DNA of 64,000 bases from Ramlibacter agri. Its GTDB lineage: Bacteria; Pseudomonadota; Gammaproteobacteria; Burkholderiales; Burkholderiaceae_C. Made by a program: the position numbers and the translations under genes. The notes under the pieces are model-generated. The model saw nothing but the letters and a program-made list of their open reading frames with translations. It ran no database searches and had not been told where the DNA came from. Location: contig NZ_JABBFX010000001.1 of the NCBI RefSeq assembly GCF_012927085.1, positions 2,604,001 to 2,668,000 on the forward strand. The letters are read 5' to 3'. Positions 32,943 to 41,006 of this stretch are shown here, piece after piece (the stretch's first letter is position 1; each line of letters opens with the position of its first letter).

Positions 32943-35267
32943 ATGCAGTATTCGGTCGCCGTCCGCACCCTGTGCGAGTTCACCGCCAAGCGCGGCGACC
33001 TGGACCTGCGCTTCACCCCCACGCCCAGCGCGCAGGAGGGCATCTTCGGCCACCAATTCGTGGCGGGGCGGCGCGGCGACGGCTACGAGACGGAAATCAC
33101 GCTGCGCGGCGAATTCGAGCACCTCACGGTGCGCGGCCGCGCCGACGGCTACGACCCCGCGCGCAACCGGCTGGAGGAGATCAAGACCCACCGCGGCGAC
33201 ATCGCGCGCCAGCCGGCCAACCATAGTGCGCTGCACTGGGCGCAGGCCAAGGTCTATGGCTGGCTGCTGTGCCAGGCGCGCGGGCTGGCCGAAGTGGAGC
33301 TGGCGCTGGTGTACTTCGACATCGCCAGCCAGGAAGAGACCACCTTCGCCGAGACGCATTCGGCCGATGCGCTGCGGGCCTTCTTCGAAGCGAGCTGCCG
33401 CGACTTCCTGGCCTGGGCCACGCAGGAGCTGGAGCACCGCGCGACGCGGGACCAGGCCCTGACGGCACTGGCCTTTCCCTACCCGTCCTTCCGTACCGGC
33501 CAGCGCGAACTGGCCGAAGCGGTCTACAAGGGCGCGGCCAGCGGCCGCTGCGTGCTGGCGCAGGCGCCCACCGGCATCGGCAAGACGGTGGGCACCATCT
33601 TTTCGATGCTGAAAGCGGTGGCGCCGCAGGGCATCGACAAGGTGTTCTACCTGACGGCCAAGACGACCGGCCGCCAGCTGGCGCTGGATGGGGCGGAACT
33701 GATAGTCCGCAGCGCGCCGGCGTTGCGGCTGCGGGTGGTGGAACTGACCGCGCGCGACAAGGCCTGCGAGCACCGCGACAAGGCCTGCCATGGCGAATCC
33801 TGTCCGCTCGCGCGCGGCTTCTACGACCGCCTGCCGGGCGCACGTGCCGAAGCCCTGGCCGCCGGCCACCTCGATGCCGGAACCTTGCGCGAAGTCGCGC
33901 GCAAGCACGCGGTCTGCCCCTACTACCTGGCGCAGGAGGCCACGCGCTGGGCGGACCTGGTGGTCGGCGACTACAACTATTGGTTCGACGTGAGCGCGAT
34001 GCTGCACGCGATGACCCAGGCCCACGAATGGCGGGTGGGCGTGCTGGTGGACGAAGCGCACAACCTCGTCGAGCGGGCCCGCACGATGTACTCCGCGGAT
34101 CTCAGCCAGGCAGCGTTCCGCGAGGTGCGCGCAGGCGCGACCAAGGCGGTCCGATTGGCGCTGGACAAGGTGAACCGCGGCTTCAACGCGCTGCGCAAGG
34201 CCGAAGGCCCGCCCGACGACGTGCCGGGCCCCTTCGTCGCGGCGCTCAAGAAGGCCTGCGAAGGGCTGGAGGCGTACTTCACCGACGCAGCTCCCGGTGC
34301 CGTGGATGCATCGCTGCAGCAGTGCTACTTCGACATGGTGGGCTTCCTGCGGCTGGCCGAAAGCTTCGGCCCGCACTCGGTGCTGGAGCTGGCGGACCAC
34401 GCCACCAGCGCGCGCAAGCCGGCCGTCACCATCCGCATCCAGAACCTGATCCCCGCGCCTTTCCTCAAGCCGCGCTTCGCGGCGGCGCGCACGGCGACCT
34501 TGTTTTCCGCGACGCTCAATCCGCCGCGCTTCTACCTGGACATGCTGGGGCTGCCGGACGACACGGCGTGGATCGACGTCGAGTCGCCCTTCGGCCCCGA
34601 GCAGCTGCAGGTGCGGGTGGTGAACCGCATCTCGACGCGCTACCCGGACCGGCAACGTTCGGCGGCGCCGATCGCGCGGCTGGTCGCCGGGCAGTTCGAA
34701 GCGCAGCCAGGCAACTACCTGGCCTTCTTCAGCAGCTTCGACTACCTGGAGCTGGTGGCTTCCGAGTTCCAGCGCAGTTTTCCGGACGTGCCGATGTGGA
34801 CGCAGTCGCGCGGCATGGGCGAGGCGCAGCGCACGCAGTTCATCGAGCGCTTCCAGCCGGGCGGCGCCGGGGTCGGCTTCGCGGTGCTGGGGGGCAGCTT
34901 CGGCGAGGGCATCGACCTGCGCGGCGACCGCCTGGTCGGCGCCTTCGTCGCCACGCTGGGCCTGCCGCAGGTGAACCCGCGCAACGAGCAGCTGAAGGCC
35001 TGCCTGGAGGACGCCTTCGGCGCGGGCTACGACTACACCTATCTCTATCCGGGGCTGCAGAAGGTGGTGCAGGCGGCAGGTCGGGTGATCCGCACGCAGG
35101 AGGATCGCGGCGTCGTGTACCTGATCGACGACCGGTTTGCGCGTGCGTCGGTGCGCGAGTTGTTGCCGGCGTGGTGGAAGGTCACGCAAGCCGCCGGAAC
35201 CATACCAGCGACAGCGTCCCCGCCAGCACGATCACCAGCGCCGAAGCCAGGGCAACGAGCCCCGTGA
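32943..35267 (+). CDS. PD-(D/E)XK nuclease fused to an XPD/DinG-type Fe-S helicase
   Basis: A 774-residue protein. The N-terminal 170 residues carry a RecB-like nuclease signature: His37 (GHQF), Asp68 (GRADGYD) and EIK at 79-81 (LEEIKTHRG). A superfamily 2 DNA helicase follows: Walker A APTGIGKT, DEAH box LVDEAHN, C-terminal motifs GGSFGEGIDLRGDRL and QAAGRVIRTQEDRG. Four cysteines between motifs I and II (CEHRDKACHGESC and VCPYY) match the 4Fe-4S site of XPD/DinG helicases. It likely unwinds and cuts damaged or structured DNA. The ATG at 32943 begins 51 bases from the divergent kinase. The last 86 bases overlap the convergent VWA gene and encode a Pro/Ala-rich tail. Confidence 0.9.
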   Translation: MQYSVAVRTLCEFTAKRGDLDLRFTPTPSAQEGIFGHQFVAGRRGDGYETEITLRGEFEHLTVRGRADGYDPARNRLEEIKTHRGDIARQPANHSALHWAQAKVYGWLLCQARGLAEVELALVYFDIASQEETTFAETHSADALRAFFEASCRDFLAWATQELEHRATRDQALTALAFPYPSFRTGQRELAEAVYKGAASGRCVLAQAPTGIGKTVGTIFSMLKAVAPQGIDKVFYLTAKTTGRQLALDGAELIVRSAPALRLRVVELTARDKACEHRDKACHGESCPLARGFYDRLPGARAEALAAGHLDAGTLREVARKHAVCPYYLAQEATRWADLVVGDYNYWFDVSAMLHAMTQAHEWRVGVLVDEAHNLVERARTMYSADLSQAAFREVRAGATKAVRLALDKVNRGFNALRKAEGPPDDVPGPFVAALKKACEGLEAYFTDAAPGAVDASLQQCYFDMVGFLRLAESFGPHSVLELADHATSARKPAVTIRIQNLIPAPFLKPRFAAARTATLFSATLNPPRFYLDMLGLPDDTAWIDVESPFGPEQLQVRVVNRISTRYPDRQRSAAPIARLVAGQFEAQPGNYLAFFSSFDYLELVASEFQRSFPDVPMWTQSRGMGEAQRTQFIERFQPGGAGVGFAVLGGSFGEGIDLRGDRLVGAFVATLGLPQVNPRNEQLKACLEDAFGAGYDYTYLYPGLQKVVQAAGRVIRTQEDRGVVYLIDDRFARASVRELLPAWWKVTQAAGTIPATASPPARSPAPKPGQRAP

Positions 35268-36216
35268 GTTCCGTCTCGCGCGCCGTCACCTGCACCCGCT
35301 TGCCGAGGTTCTGGTACACGCCGCGCAAGGTCTCGGCGGTGGCGGCATGGTGGTACTCGCCACCGGTCATGCGCGCCACTTCGCGCAGCGTCGGTTCGTC
35401 CAGCTGCATGTAGATCGGCAGGCCTTCGGGCGTGCTGGCGTCGCCGTTGACGGTGCCCAGGCCGATCACGTAGATGCGCACGCCGCGGTCGGCCGCCATC
35501 TTCGCGGCTTCCAGGGTGTCGACGCCGGTGGTGCGGCGGCCGTCGCTGAGAAGGATGATCGCCGCCGACCGGTACGAGCCCGGCGGGACCGGCTGGAACT
35601 CCTTGGGGCCGGGCTTGTCCTTGTCGTCCAGGCCGCGCACCTGCCGCCGCACGCCGAAGGTCATCTCGCCGACGTCGATGCCCTGGTCGGGGAACAGCTC
35701 CGCCAGGCACACGACGATGGCGCTGCCGATCGCCGTGCCAACCTGCATCTGGAAGCCGTCGATCGCCGCGACCAGCGCCTCGCGGTCCAGGGTGGCGCGC
35801 TGCACCACTTCGCTGCTGCCAGCGAAAGTGATCAAGCCCACTTCCACGTCCTTCGGCAGGTCATGCAGGAACAGCTTGGCAGCCTCCTGTGCGGCGACGA
35901 TGCGCGAGGGCTTGACGTCGGTGACGCGCATGCTCAGCGACACATCCATGGCCAGCAGCACCGAGGACCGCGCCCAGGGCAGCGGCACCCGCGCCACCGG
36001 GCGCGCCATGGCCACCAGCAGGCCGGCCAGGGCCAGCAGCAGCAGCGCCGGCGGCACGTGCCGGCGCCAGTTGCGCGCCGCCGCCTCCCGTGCCACCCGC
36101 AGGCTGCTGTATTGCACGGCCTGCCGGCTGCGGCGCGTCAGCAGCCACAGGTAGGCCGCCACCAGCCAGGGCAGCGCCAGCAACAGCCAGAGATACTGGG
36201 GCCAGAGGAAGTACAT
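35182..36216 (-). CDS. BatA-like VWA domain membrane protein
   Basis: A 344-residue protein with helices at about 5-26 and 60-76, a von Willebrand A domain (about 90-300) with intact MIDAS (LAMDVSLSM, GTAIGSA, LLSDGRRTTG) and a C-terminal helix (ALASALVIVLAGTLSLVWF). This is the BatA/Aerotolerance layout, normally encoded beside a MoxR ATPase and a DUF58 protein; neither is next to it, though they could lie beyond the window only in a rearranged form. Start at 36216 (MYFLWPQYLWLLLALPW), the usual N-terminus. Overlaps the helicase gene by 86 bases. Confidence 0.9.
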   Translation of the reverse strand: MYFLWPQYLWLLLALPWLVAAYLWLLTRRSRQAVQYSSLRVAREAAARNWRRHVPPALLLLALAGLLVAMARPVARVPLPWARSSVLLAMDVSLSMRVTDVKPSRIVAAQEAAKLFLHDLPKDVEVGLITFAGSSEVVQRATLDREALVAAIDGFQMQVGTAIGSAIVVCLAELFPDQGIDVGEMTFGVRRQVRGLDDKDKPGPKEFQPVPPGSYRSAAIILLSDGRRTTGVDTLEAAKMAADRGVRIYVIGLGTVNGDASTPEGLPIYMQLDEPTLREVARMTGGEYHHAATAETLRGVYQNLGKRVQVTARETELTGLVALASALVIVLAGTLSLVWFRRLA

Positions 36217-36297
36217 GGGTGATCCCCATCGTGCCTGCACGCGGCAGAGGCGGCGTCATTCCCATGGTACAGGCACGGCCTTTCGGCCGCACCCGGG

Positions 36298-36897
36298 TCA
36301 GTTCACGCGCAGGAAGTGCCGGCGCACGTGGTGGCGATCGAGCATCTCGAAGTGCCACCACTCGTCCTCGATGCCCTGGAAGCCGCCGCCGAACATGACG
36401 CCGCGCAGCTGTTCGCGGTTGCGGTGCTGCTCCGGCGTAAGGCTGCCCGCAGCCAGGTGGCGGGCTTCGAGGTGCGGATGCGACAGCTCGGTCATCTCGT
36501 CGAAGCCGCTGCCCATGTCGAGCTCGCGGCCGCCGGCGTCCAGCAAGGTCGCGTCCAGCGCCATGCCGAAGGAATGGATGGAGCCGCGGGCCGGGTCAGC
36601 CACGTAGCGGCGCAGTGCGGTGTCGCCCAGGTGGTCCCACAGCTGCTCCTGCACCCGGTGCGGGCGCAGCGCGTCCAGCACCAGCAGCCTGTGGCCGGGC
36701 GCTTGCTGGGCCAGCAGTTCCACCGCGCGCTCCAGGCCTTGCGCCGCGCGCTGGTGCAGCCAGGCGCAGTCGAGGGAGCCGTAGAGGTCGCGCCCGACGA
36801 AATTGTTCGCGCCCGCGTAGCGCAGGTCGATCGCGATGCCGGGAATGGTGGAGAGATGCCGGAACTGCTCGTTCGTGTGGATGTCTTCGCAACGCAC
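36298..36897 (-). CDS. ddpX: D-alanyl-D-alanine dipeptidase (VanX/DdpX family)
   Basis: A 199-residue zinc dipeptidase of the M15D family. Ligands and catalytic residues are all present: the SxHxxGxAxD motif (SIHSFGMALD, His108 and Asp115) and EWWHFE (catalytic Glu179, zinc His182). The conserved Arg is in LDALRPHRVQ. It has no signal peptide, so it acts in the cytoplasm on D-Ala-D-Ala from cell-wall turnover, supplying D-alanine; without vanA/vanH neighbours a resistance role is unlikely. GTG start at 36897. Confidence 0.9.
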   Translation of the reverse strand: MRCEDIHTNEQFRHLSTIPGIAIDLRYAGANNFVGRDLYGSLDCAWLHQRAAQGLERAVELLAQQAPGHRLLVLDALRPHRVQEQLWDHLGDTALRRYVADPARGSIHSFGMALDATLLDAGGRELDMGSGFDEMTELSHPHLEARHLAAGSLTPEQHRNREQLRGVMFGGGFQGIEDEWWHFEMLDRHHVRRHFLRVN

Positions 36898-36977
36898 GAG
36901 ATCAAGGATACCTGCCCGGCCGCAAGGGCGCTGGCCGGGCCGGCCAAACCCCGGCCTGGCCCGGGGGCTCGCCTGGC

Positions 36978-38252
36978 TCAGGCGGGCGGCGCCGCGACGC
37001 CCGAGGCGCGGGTCTGCACGTGCACGCCGCGCACGGGCGCCGAATGCGTGCCCAGCGCCCGCTGCACGAAGACGGCCCGCACGCGGTGGCTCAGCGAGCG
37101 GCTGCGCAGGGTCAGCGCTTCCAGCGTATCGGGCGCATGGGTCAGGCGCTGGACGCCGTCGTCGGTGACGAGGAAGGTGTCGGAGTGGCGATAGCCGCCC
37201 ACGCCGGTCTGGTACAGCCCCGGTTCGATCGAGATCACCATGTTGGCCGCCAGCACGTCGGAGCTGCCTTCGGCGAGCCAGGGCGGCTCGTGGTTGCCCA
37301 GGCCGAAACCGTGGCCGACGCGGTGCAGCCGCAGCGCGGGCGTCCAGCCCTTTTCCTCCAGGAAGCGGTTCACCGCGCCATCGAGTTCATGGCAGGACGC
37401 CCCCGGGCGGGCATGGCGCGCCACCAGCCGGCGCGCGGCGCGCATCAGCTCGAAGCGCTCGCGCTCCTCGGGGAGGGGCGGGGCGGTGAAGAAGGTGCGC
37501 TCGCATTCGGCCGCATAGCCGTTCACGCGCGTCAGCGCCAGGGCCACGTGCGGCCCGCGCTCCAGCTTCATGCGCAGCGGCGGCACCGAATGGGGCTCGG
37601 AAGACAGCGGCGCGGGCCAGGGCGCGCAGATGGACTTGCTGGCGAGCGCGTCGTAGTCCGGCACTTCGCGGATCACCTTGCGCTGCAGGACGCTGGCGGC
37701 GGCGTACACCTCGGCCACCGTCGCGCCGTAGTAGCTGGCCTGCAGCACCTTCTGCAGGCCCCAGTCCGCATATTTCGCTGCGCGCTTGATCTGCTCGATC
37801 TCCCACGGCGACTTGACGAGGCGGATCGCTCCCAGCACGTCGACCGGCTTGCCGCGCGAGCGGACGAAGTGGTCGGCGATCTCGAATGGCGTGCCGGGCT
37901 CGAACAGGAAGCGCGCGTCCAGCAGCGGCAGGATGCGGTCGGCCCAGCCTTCGCCGCTGGGCGCCGGGTATTCGCGGTAGGTGAGGATGCCGGCGGGCCG
38001 CACGCCCCAGGCCTTCTCCAGGTGCGTTCGTTCGAGCAGCGGGACCAGCAGCTTGTAGTCGGTCCACTCGGCGTCGACGATCAGGAAGACCGGGCGTTCC
38101 AGCGGCTCGTAGGTGGCGCCGGTGAGGTAGTAGATGGCTTCGGTGGAGGTGAGGACCAGCCGGCGGACCCCGCGTGCGTGCAGGCTCTGCTGCACGGCCG
38201 CGCGCCGGCGCGCGAACTCGTCTCCCGTGTCGTCGGGCCAGATCGATTCCAT
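36978..38252 (-). CDS. M24 (creatinase/aminopeptidase P) family protein with degenerate metal site
   Basis: A 424-residue protein with a creatinase N-terminal domain (about 10-155) and a pita-bread C-terminal domain (160-400). Aligning the five M24 metal ligands (D, D, H, E, E) by eye gives Leu (in HVALALTRV), Glu (GYAAECERTF), His (RVGHGFGLGNH), Glu (ISIEPGLY) and Ser (YRHSDTFLV). At least two ligands are gone, so it is not a normal dinuclear aminopeptidase. Creatinase itself is a metal-free member, but the final Glu it uses is also replaced here. Substrate unknown. Read in the same direction as the dipeptidase, 80 bases upstream of it. Confidence 0.85.
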   Translation of the reverse strand: MESIWPDDTGDEFARRRAAVQQSLHARGVRRLVLTSTEAIYYLTGATYEPLERPVFLIVDAEWTDYKLLVPLLERTHLEKAWGVRPAGILTYREYPAPSGEGWADRILPLLDARFLFEPGTPFEIADHFVRSRGKPVDVLGAIRLVKSPWEIEQIKRAAKYADWGLQKVLQASYYGATVAEVYAAASVLQRKVIREVPDYDALASKSICAPWPAPLSSEPHSVPPLRMKLERGPHVALALTRVNGYAAECERTFFTAPPLPEERERFELMRAARRLVARHARPGASCHELDGAVNRFLEEKGWTPALRLHRVGHGFGLGNHEPPWLAEGSSDVLAANMVISIEPGLYQTGVGGYRHSDTFLVTDDGVQRLTHAPDTLEALTLRSRSLSHRVRAVFVQRALGTHSAPVRGVHVQTRASGVAAPPA

Positions 38253-38330
38253 TGTTCTTCTCCCCTTGCTTGCCAGCCCATCCTAGGGGGCCGGCACGCA
38301 GGAGGGAAGCCGGGGTTTTGCAACCGGTGG

Positions 38331-38666
38331 TTACAGCCGGCGGGCCCGCAGCCCCGCTTCGACCGCCAGCCGGGCCCAGGGCTGCATCAGGCGCGCCGAA
38401 TCCATCGCCTCCGGCGGGACCGTCCAGAAACCCAGGCCGTGCGTTTTGCCGCGCGCGGTGTATTCGAAGCGCCGGCAGCCTTCGGCTTCGAAGCGGGGCA
38501 GGGTCTGGGCATCGACCTTCAGGTACAGCGTCTCGCCGCTGATGATGGCCACGAACACGTCGTCGACGTAGAGGCCGTAGCCGCCGAACATGCGCCGGGA
38601 GCGCACCGTGCCCGCGCCGGCGAGCAGCTCCGCGCAGTAGGTGACGAAGCCGGAGGCGACCCCCAT
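38331..38666 (-). CDS. TfoX N-terminal domain protein
   Basis: A 111-residue protein consisting of a single TfoX_N domain: RSRRMFGGYGLYVDDVFVAII, GETLYLKVDA and FEYTARGKTHGLGFWTVP. Full-length TfoX/Sxy adds a helical C-terminal domain and promotes competence; stand-alone N-domain proteins like this are common in betaproteobacteria and have no firm role. The ATG at 38666 lies four bases after the stop of the upstream gene, so the two are co-transcribed. Confidence 0.88.
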   Translation of the reverse strand: MGVASGFVTYCAELLAGAGTVRSRRMFGGYGLYVDDVFVAIISGETLYLKVDAQTLPRFEAEGCRRFEYTARGKTHGLGFWTVPPEAMDSARLMQPWARLAVEAGLRARRL

Positions 38667-38670
38667 GCGC

Positions 38671-39150
38671 TCAGAGCTCGCTGTCGTCCTTGACGACGCG
38701 GCGCTTCAGGACCAGGCGCACGGTGCTGCCGGACTGCTGCAGGTAGGCATCCAGGTCGCCGCTGGTCCAGGTCGCGTACGCGCCCTCGGGGCTTTGCGAG
38801 GCCAGCTCGGGGCCCCAGGCGGCGCGGCCCCAGGCGAGCAGGGCGTCGAAGCCGCCGGGCGCGGCCAAGTACTCGACGCGCCGCAGCTGGCCTTCGGCGA
38901 GGAAGAAGGTCGGGGCCAGCGAAACCCCGGCCACGTCGATGGCGGGGCCGGCCCAGCCGCCCACCAGGCCGCCGGCCAGTCGCGCGGGATGAGGGACGGG
39001 ACGCAGGCCCGGCACGGCCTGCTGCAGTTGCGGCACGGTCATGCCCAGCTCCGCGCCTCCGGGCAGGGACTGGGCGTGCGCGGAAGTGGAGAGGAAGGAG
39101 ACGCAGGCCGCGAGGGCCGGAAGGGAGCAACGGATCACTGCGGGAAGCAT
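38671..39150 (-). CDS. Hypothetical exported protein, 159 aa
   Basis: A protein with a signal peptide (about residues 1-26, ending SAHA) and a small mature domain. I do not recognise a family. The sequence ELGMTVPQLQQAVPGLRPV resembles the opening helix of small periplasmic proteins that start G-M-T-x-x-x-V, followed by a beta-rich part (DVAGVSLAPTFFLAEGQLRRVEYL) and a basic end (LVLKRRVVKDD). It precedes the TfoX-domain gene in the same transcript. Confidence 0.65.
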   Translation of the reverse strand: MLPAVIRCSLPALAACVSFLSTSAHAQSLPGGAELGMTVPQLQQAVPGLRPVPHPARLAGGLVGGWAGPAIDVAGVSLAPTFFLAEGQLRRVEYLAAPGGFDALLAWGRAAWGPELASQSPEGAYATWTSGDLDAYLQQSGSTVRLVLKRRVVKDDSEL

Positions 39151-39195
39151 AGCGGATGCCCGCTTCCGGCGTTCGACGCGACCCTTTAGCCCCGC

Positions 39196-40983
39196 TCAGC
39201 CCCGCCGTGGCTGGCCGAACACCGGTTCCTTGTAGGGAATCGGCGGCAGCTGCCAGGTGCCGGTCGAAGGCGGCCGTACCTCGGAATCGACGTGGACGTC
39301 GATCACGCAGGGCCGGCGGTTGCGCACGGCCAGTTCGACCGCGCCGCGCAGATCCTCGCTGCGGGTCACCGTGATGCCGTCGGCGCCGCAGGCGCGGGCC
39401 CAGGCGGCGAAGTCGGGGTTGTAGCGCTCTCCGCCAGGACCCTGCGTGCCCTTGTAGAAGCCGGTGCCGATCTCGCGCCCGTCGAACAGGCCGTACTGCA
39501 GGTCGCGGATGGCGCCCCAGGCAAAGTTGTTCCACACCACCCAGACGCAGGGCAGCTCGTATTCCACGGCCGTCGCGACGACGTAGGGGGCCATCATGAA
39601 GCCGCCATCGCCGACCACCGCCACGCACGGACGCTCCGGCGCGGCCAGCTGCGCGCCAAGGACGCCGCAGACGCCGAAGCCCATCGACGAATAGCCCCAG
39701 CTATTGAGCATGCTCTGCGCGCGCTGCGGCTGCCAGAACTGCATGAACCAGTTGTGGTGGACGCCGGAGTCGAGCGCCAGGATCACGTCCTGCGGCAGCA
39801 CGGACTGCAGCGCGCCGACGACGTATTCGGGGCGCAGCGGCGTGGTGATGGCCTCGAAGTTCGGCCGGACGAAGGCCTCCCATTCCGCGCGCCATGCGCC
39901 CACCTGTTCGCGCCAGGCGGCGAAGTTGCCGCGCCGCACCTGGTCGCCCGCTTGCACCGCGTGCAGCAATTGCCCCGCAAAGACCTTGGCGTCCGCGATG
40001 ATGCCCAGCGTGGGCGGGTAGTTGCGCCCCAGCTCCGCCGGGTCGATGTCCACGTGGATCAGCGCGCATTCGGGGAAGTTCCAGGAGTAGCCCGGCTGCC
40101 AGGTCGATGAAGACCGGTCGTCGAAGCGGGTGCCGATGCAGACCACGAGGTCCGCGTACCGGCCGGCCTGGTTCGCCGGGTAGGCGCCGTTGCGGCCGAT
40201 GAAACCAAGCGTCAGCGGGTCGTCCGCGGGGACGCAACCCATGCCGTTCGGCGACGTGATGACGGGAATTCCCAATTGCTGCTGAAGCGCGGTCAGCTCC
40301 TCGCTGGCGTTGGCCAGCGTGGCTCCGTGCCCGATGAAAAGCACGGGACGCCGGGCCTTCGCCAGCAGGCGCGTTGCCTCCGCGAGGTCGCTCTCGCTGG
40401 CGCCTGGCCGGTGGCCGCCATGCCGGTGCGAGGGCGGCGGCACCTGGACCTCCGCCTCTTCCTGGAAGACGTTGTACGGGATGTCCAGGTTCACGGGACC
40501 CGGCCGGCCCGTGACCATGGTGTCGAAGGCCTGGCGCAGGGCGAGCGGCAGCATGTCGACGCGGCTGGGCTGGAAGCTGCGCTTCACCACCGGCCGCAGC
40601 ACCTGCGCGAAGTCCGACTGGTTGTGGGCGTACAGCTCCTGGAATGGCGCCCGGTTGGCCTGTGAGGTCGGCACGTTGGCGGTGATGGCCAGGAAAGCCG
40701 AGGAGTCCGACAGCGCGGTGGCCAGCGGCATCACCATGTTCGCGCTGCCGGGTCCGGTGGAGGTGAGGGTGGCGACGGGTTGGTGCTTGACGCGGAAGTA
40801 GGCGTCGGCCATGTGGCCGGCGCATTGCTCGTGGCGCGGCGATACCAGCTTGACCTGGTCGCGCACCTGGTGCAGCGCGTCGAGCATGCCGACGTTGCCG
40901 TGGCCGCAGATGCCGAAGACATACGGCACCTTCTGCTGGACGAGGTATTCGGCGATCAGCTCGCCGCCTTTCATGTTGGTCAT
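39196..40983 (-). CDS. Thiamine diphosphate-dependent enzyme (acetolactate synthase-like)
   Basis: A 595-residue ThDP enzyme with three domains: N-terminal Pyr domain (about 1-180) with the catalytic Glu in SPRHEQCAGHMADAY, a central domain (about 200-330), and a C-terminal PP domain with GDGGFMMAP and WNNFAWGA (the GDG-NN cofactor motif). It is not a close match to acetolactate synthase, benzoylformate decarboxylase or sulfoacetaldehyde acetyltransferase that I can recall. With the next gene encoding an aldehyde dehydrogenase, decarboxylation of a 2-oxo acid to an aldehyde is the likely reaction (inference). Start at 40983 or, equally possible, an in-frame ATG at 40995. Confidence 0.87.
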   Translation of the reverse strand: MTNMKGGELIAEYLVQQKVPYVFGICGHGNVGMLDALHQVRDQVKLVSPRHEQCAGHMADAYFRVKHQPVATLTSTGPGSANMVMPLATALSDSSAFLAITANVPTSQANRAPFQELYAHNQSDFAQVLRPVVKRSFQPSRVDMLPLALRQAFDTMVTGRPGPVNLDIPYNVFQEEAEVQVPPPSHRHGGHRPGASESDLAEATRLLAKARRPVLFIGHGATLANASEELTALQQQLGIPVITSPNGMGCVPADDPLTLGFIGRNGAYPANQAGRYADLVVCIGTRFDDRSSSTWQPGYSWNFPECALIHVDIDPAELGRNYPPTLGIIADAKVFAGQLLHAVQAGDQVRRGNFAAWREQVGAWRAEWEAFVRPNFEAITTPLRPEYVVGALQSVLPQDVILALDSGVHHNWFMQFWQPQRAQSMLNSWGYSSMGFGVCGVLGAQLAAPERPCVAVVGDGGFMMAPYVVATAVEYELPCVWVVWNNFAWGAIRDLQYGLFDGREIGTGFYKGTQGPGGERYNPDFAAWARACGADGITVTRSEDLRGAVELAVRNRRPCVIDVHVDSEVRPPSTGTWQLPPIPYKEPVFGQPRRG

Positions 40984-41006
40984 GGGGAGTTCCATCGGGA
41001 TGCGGT

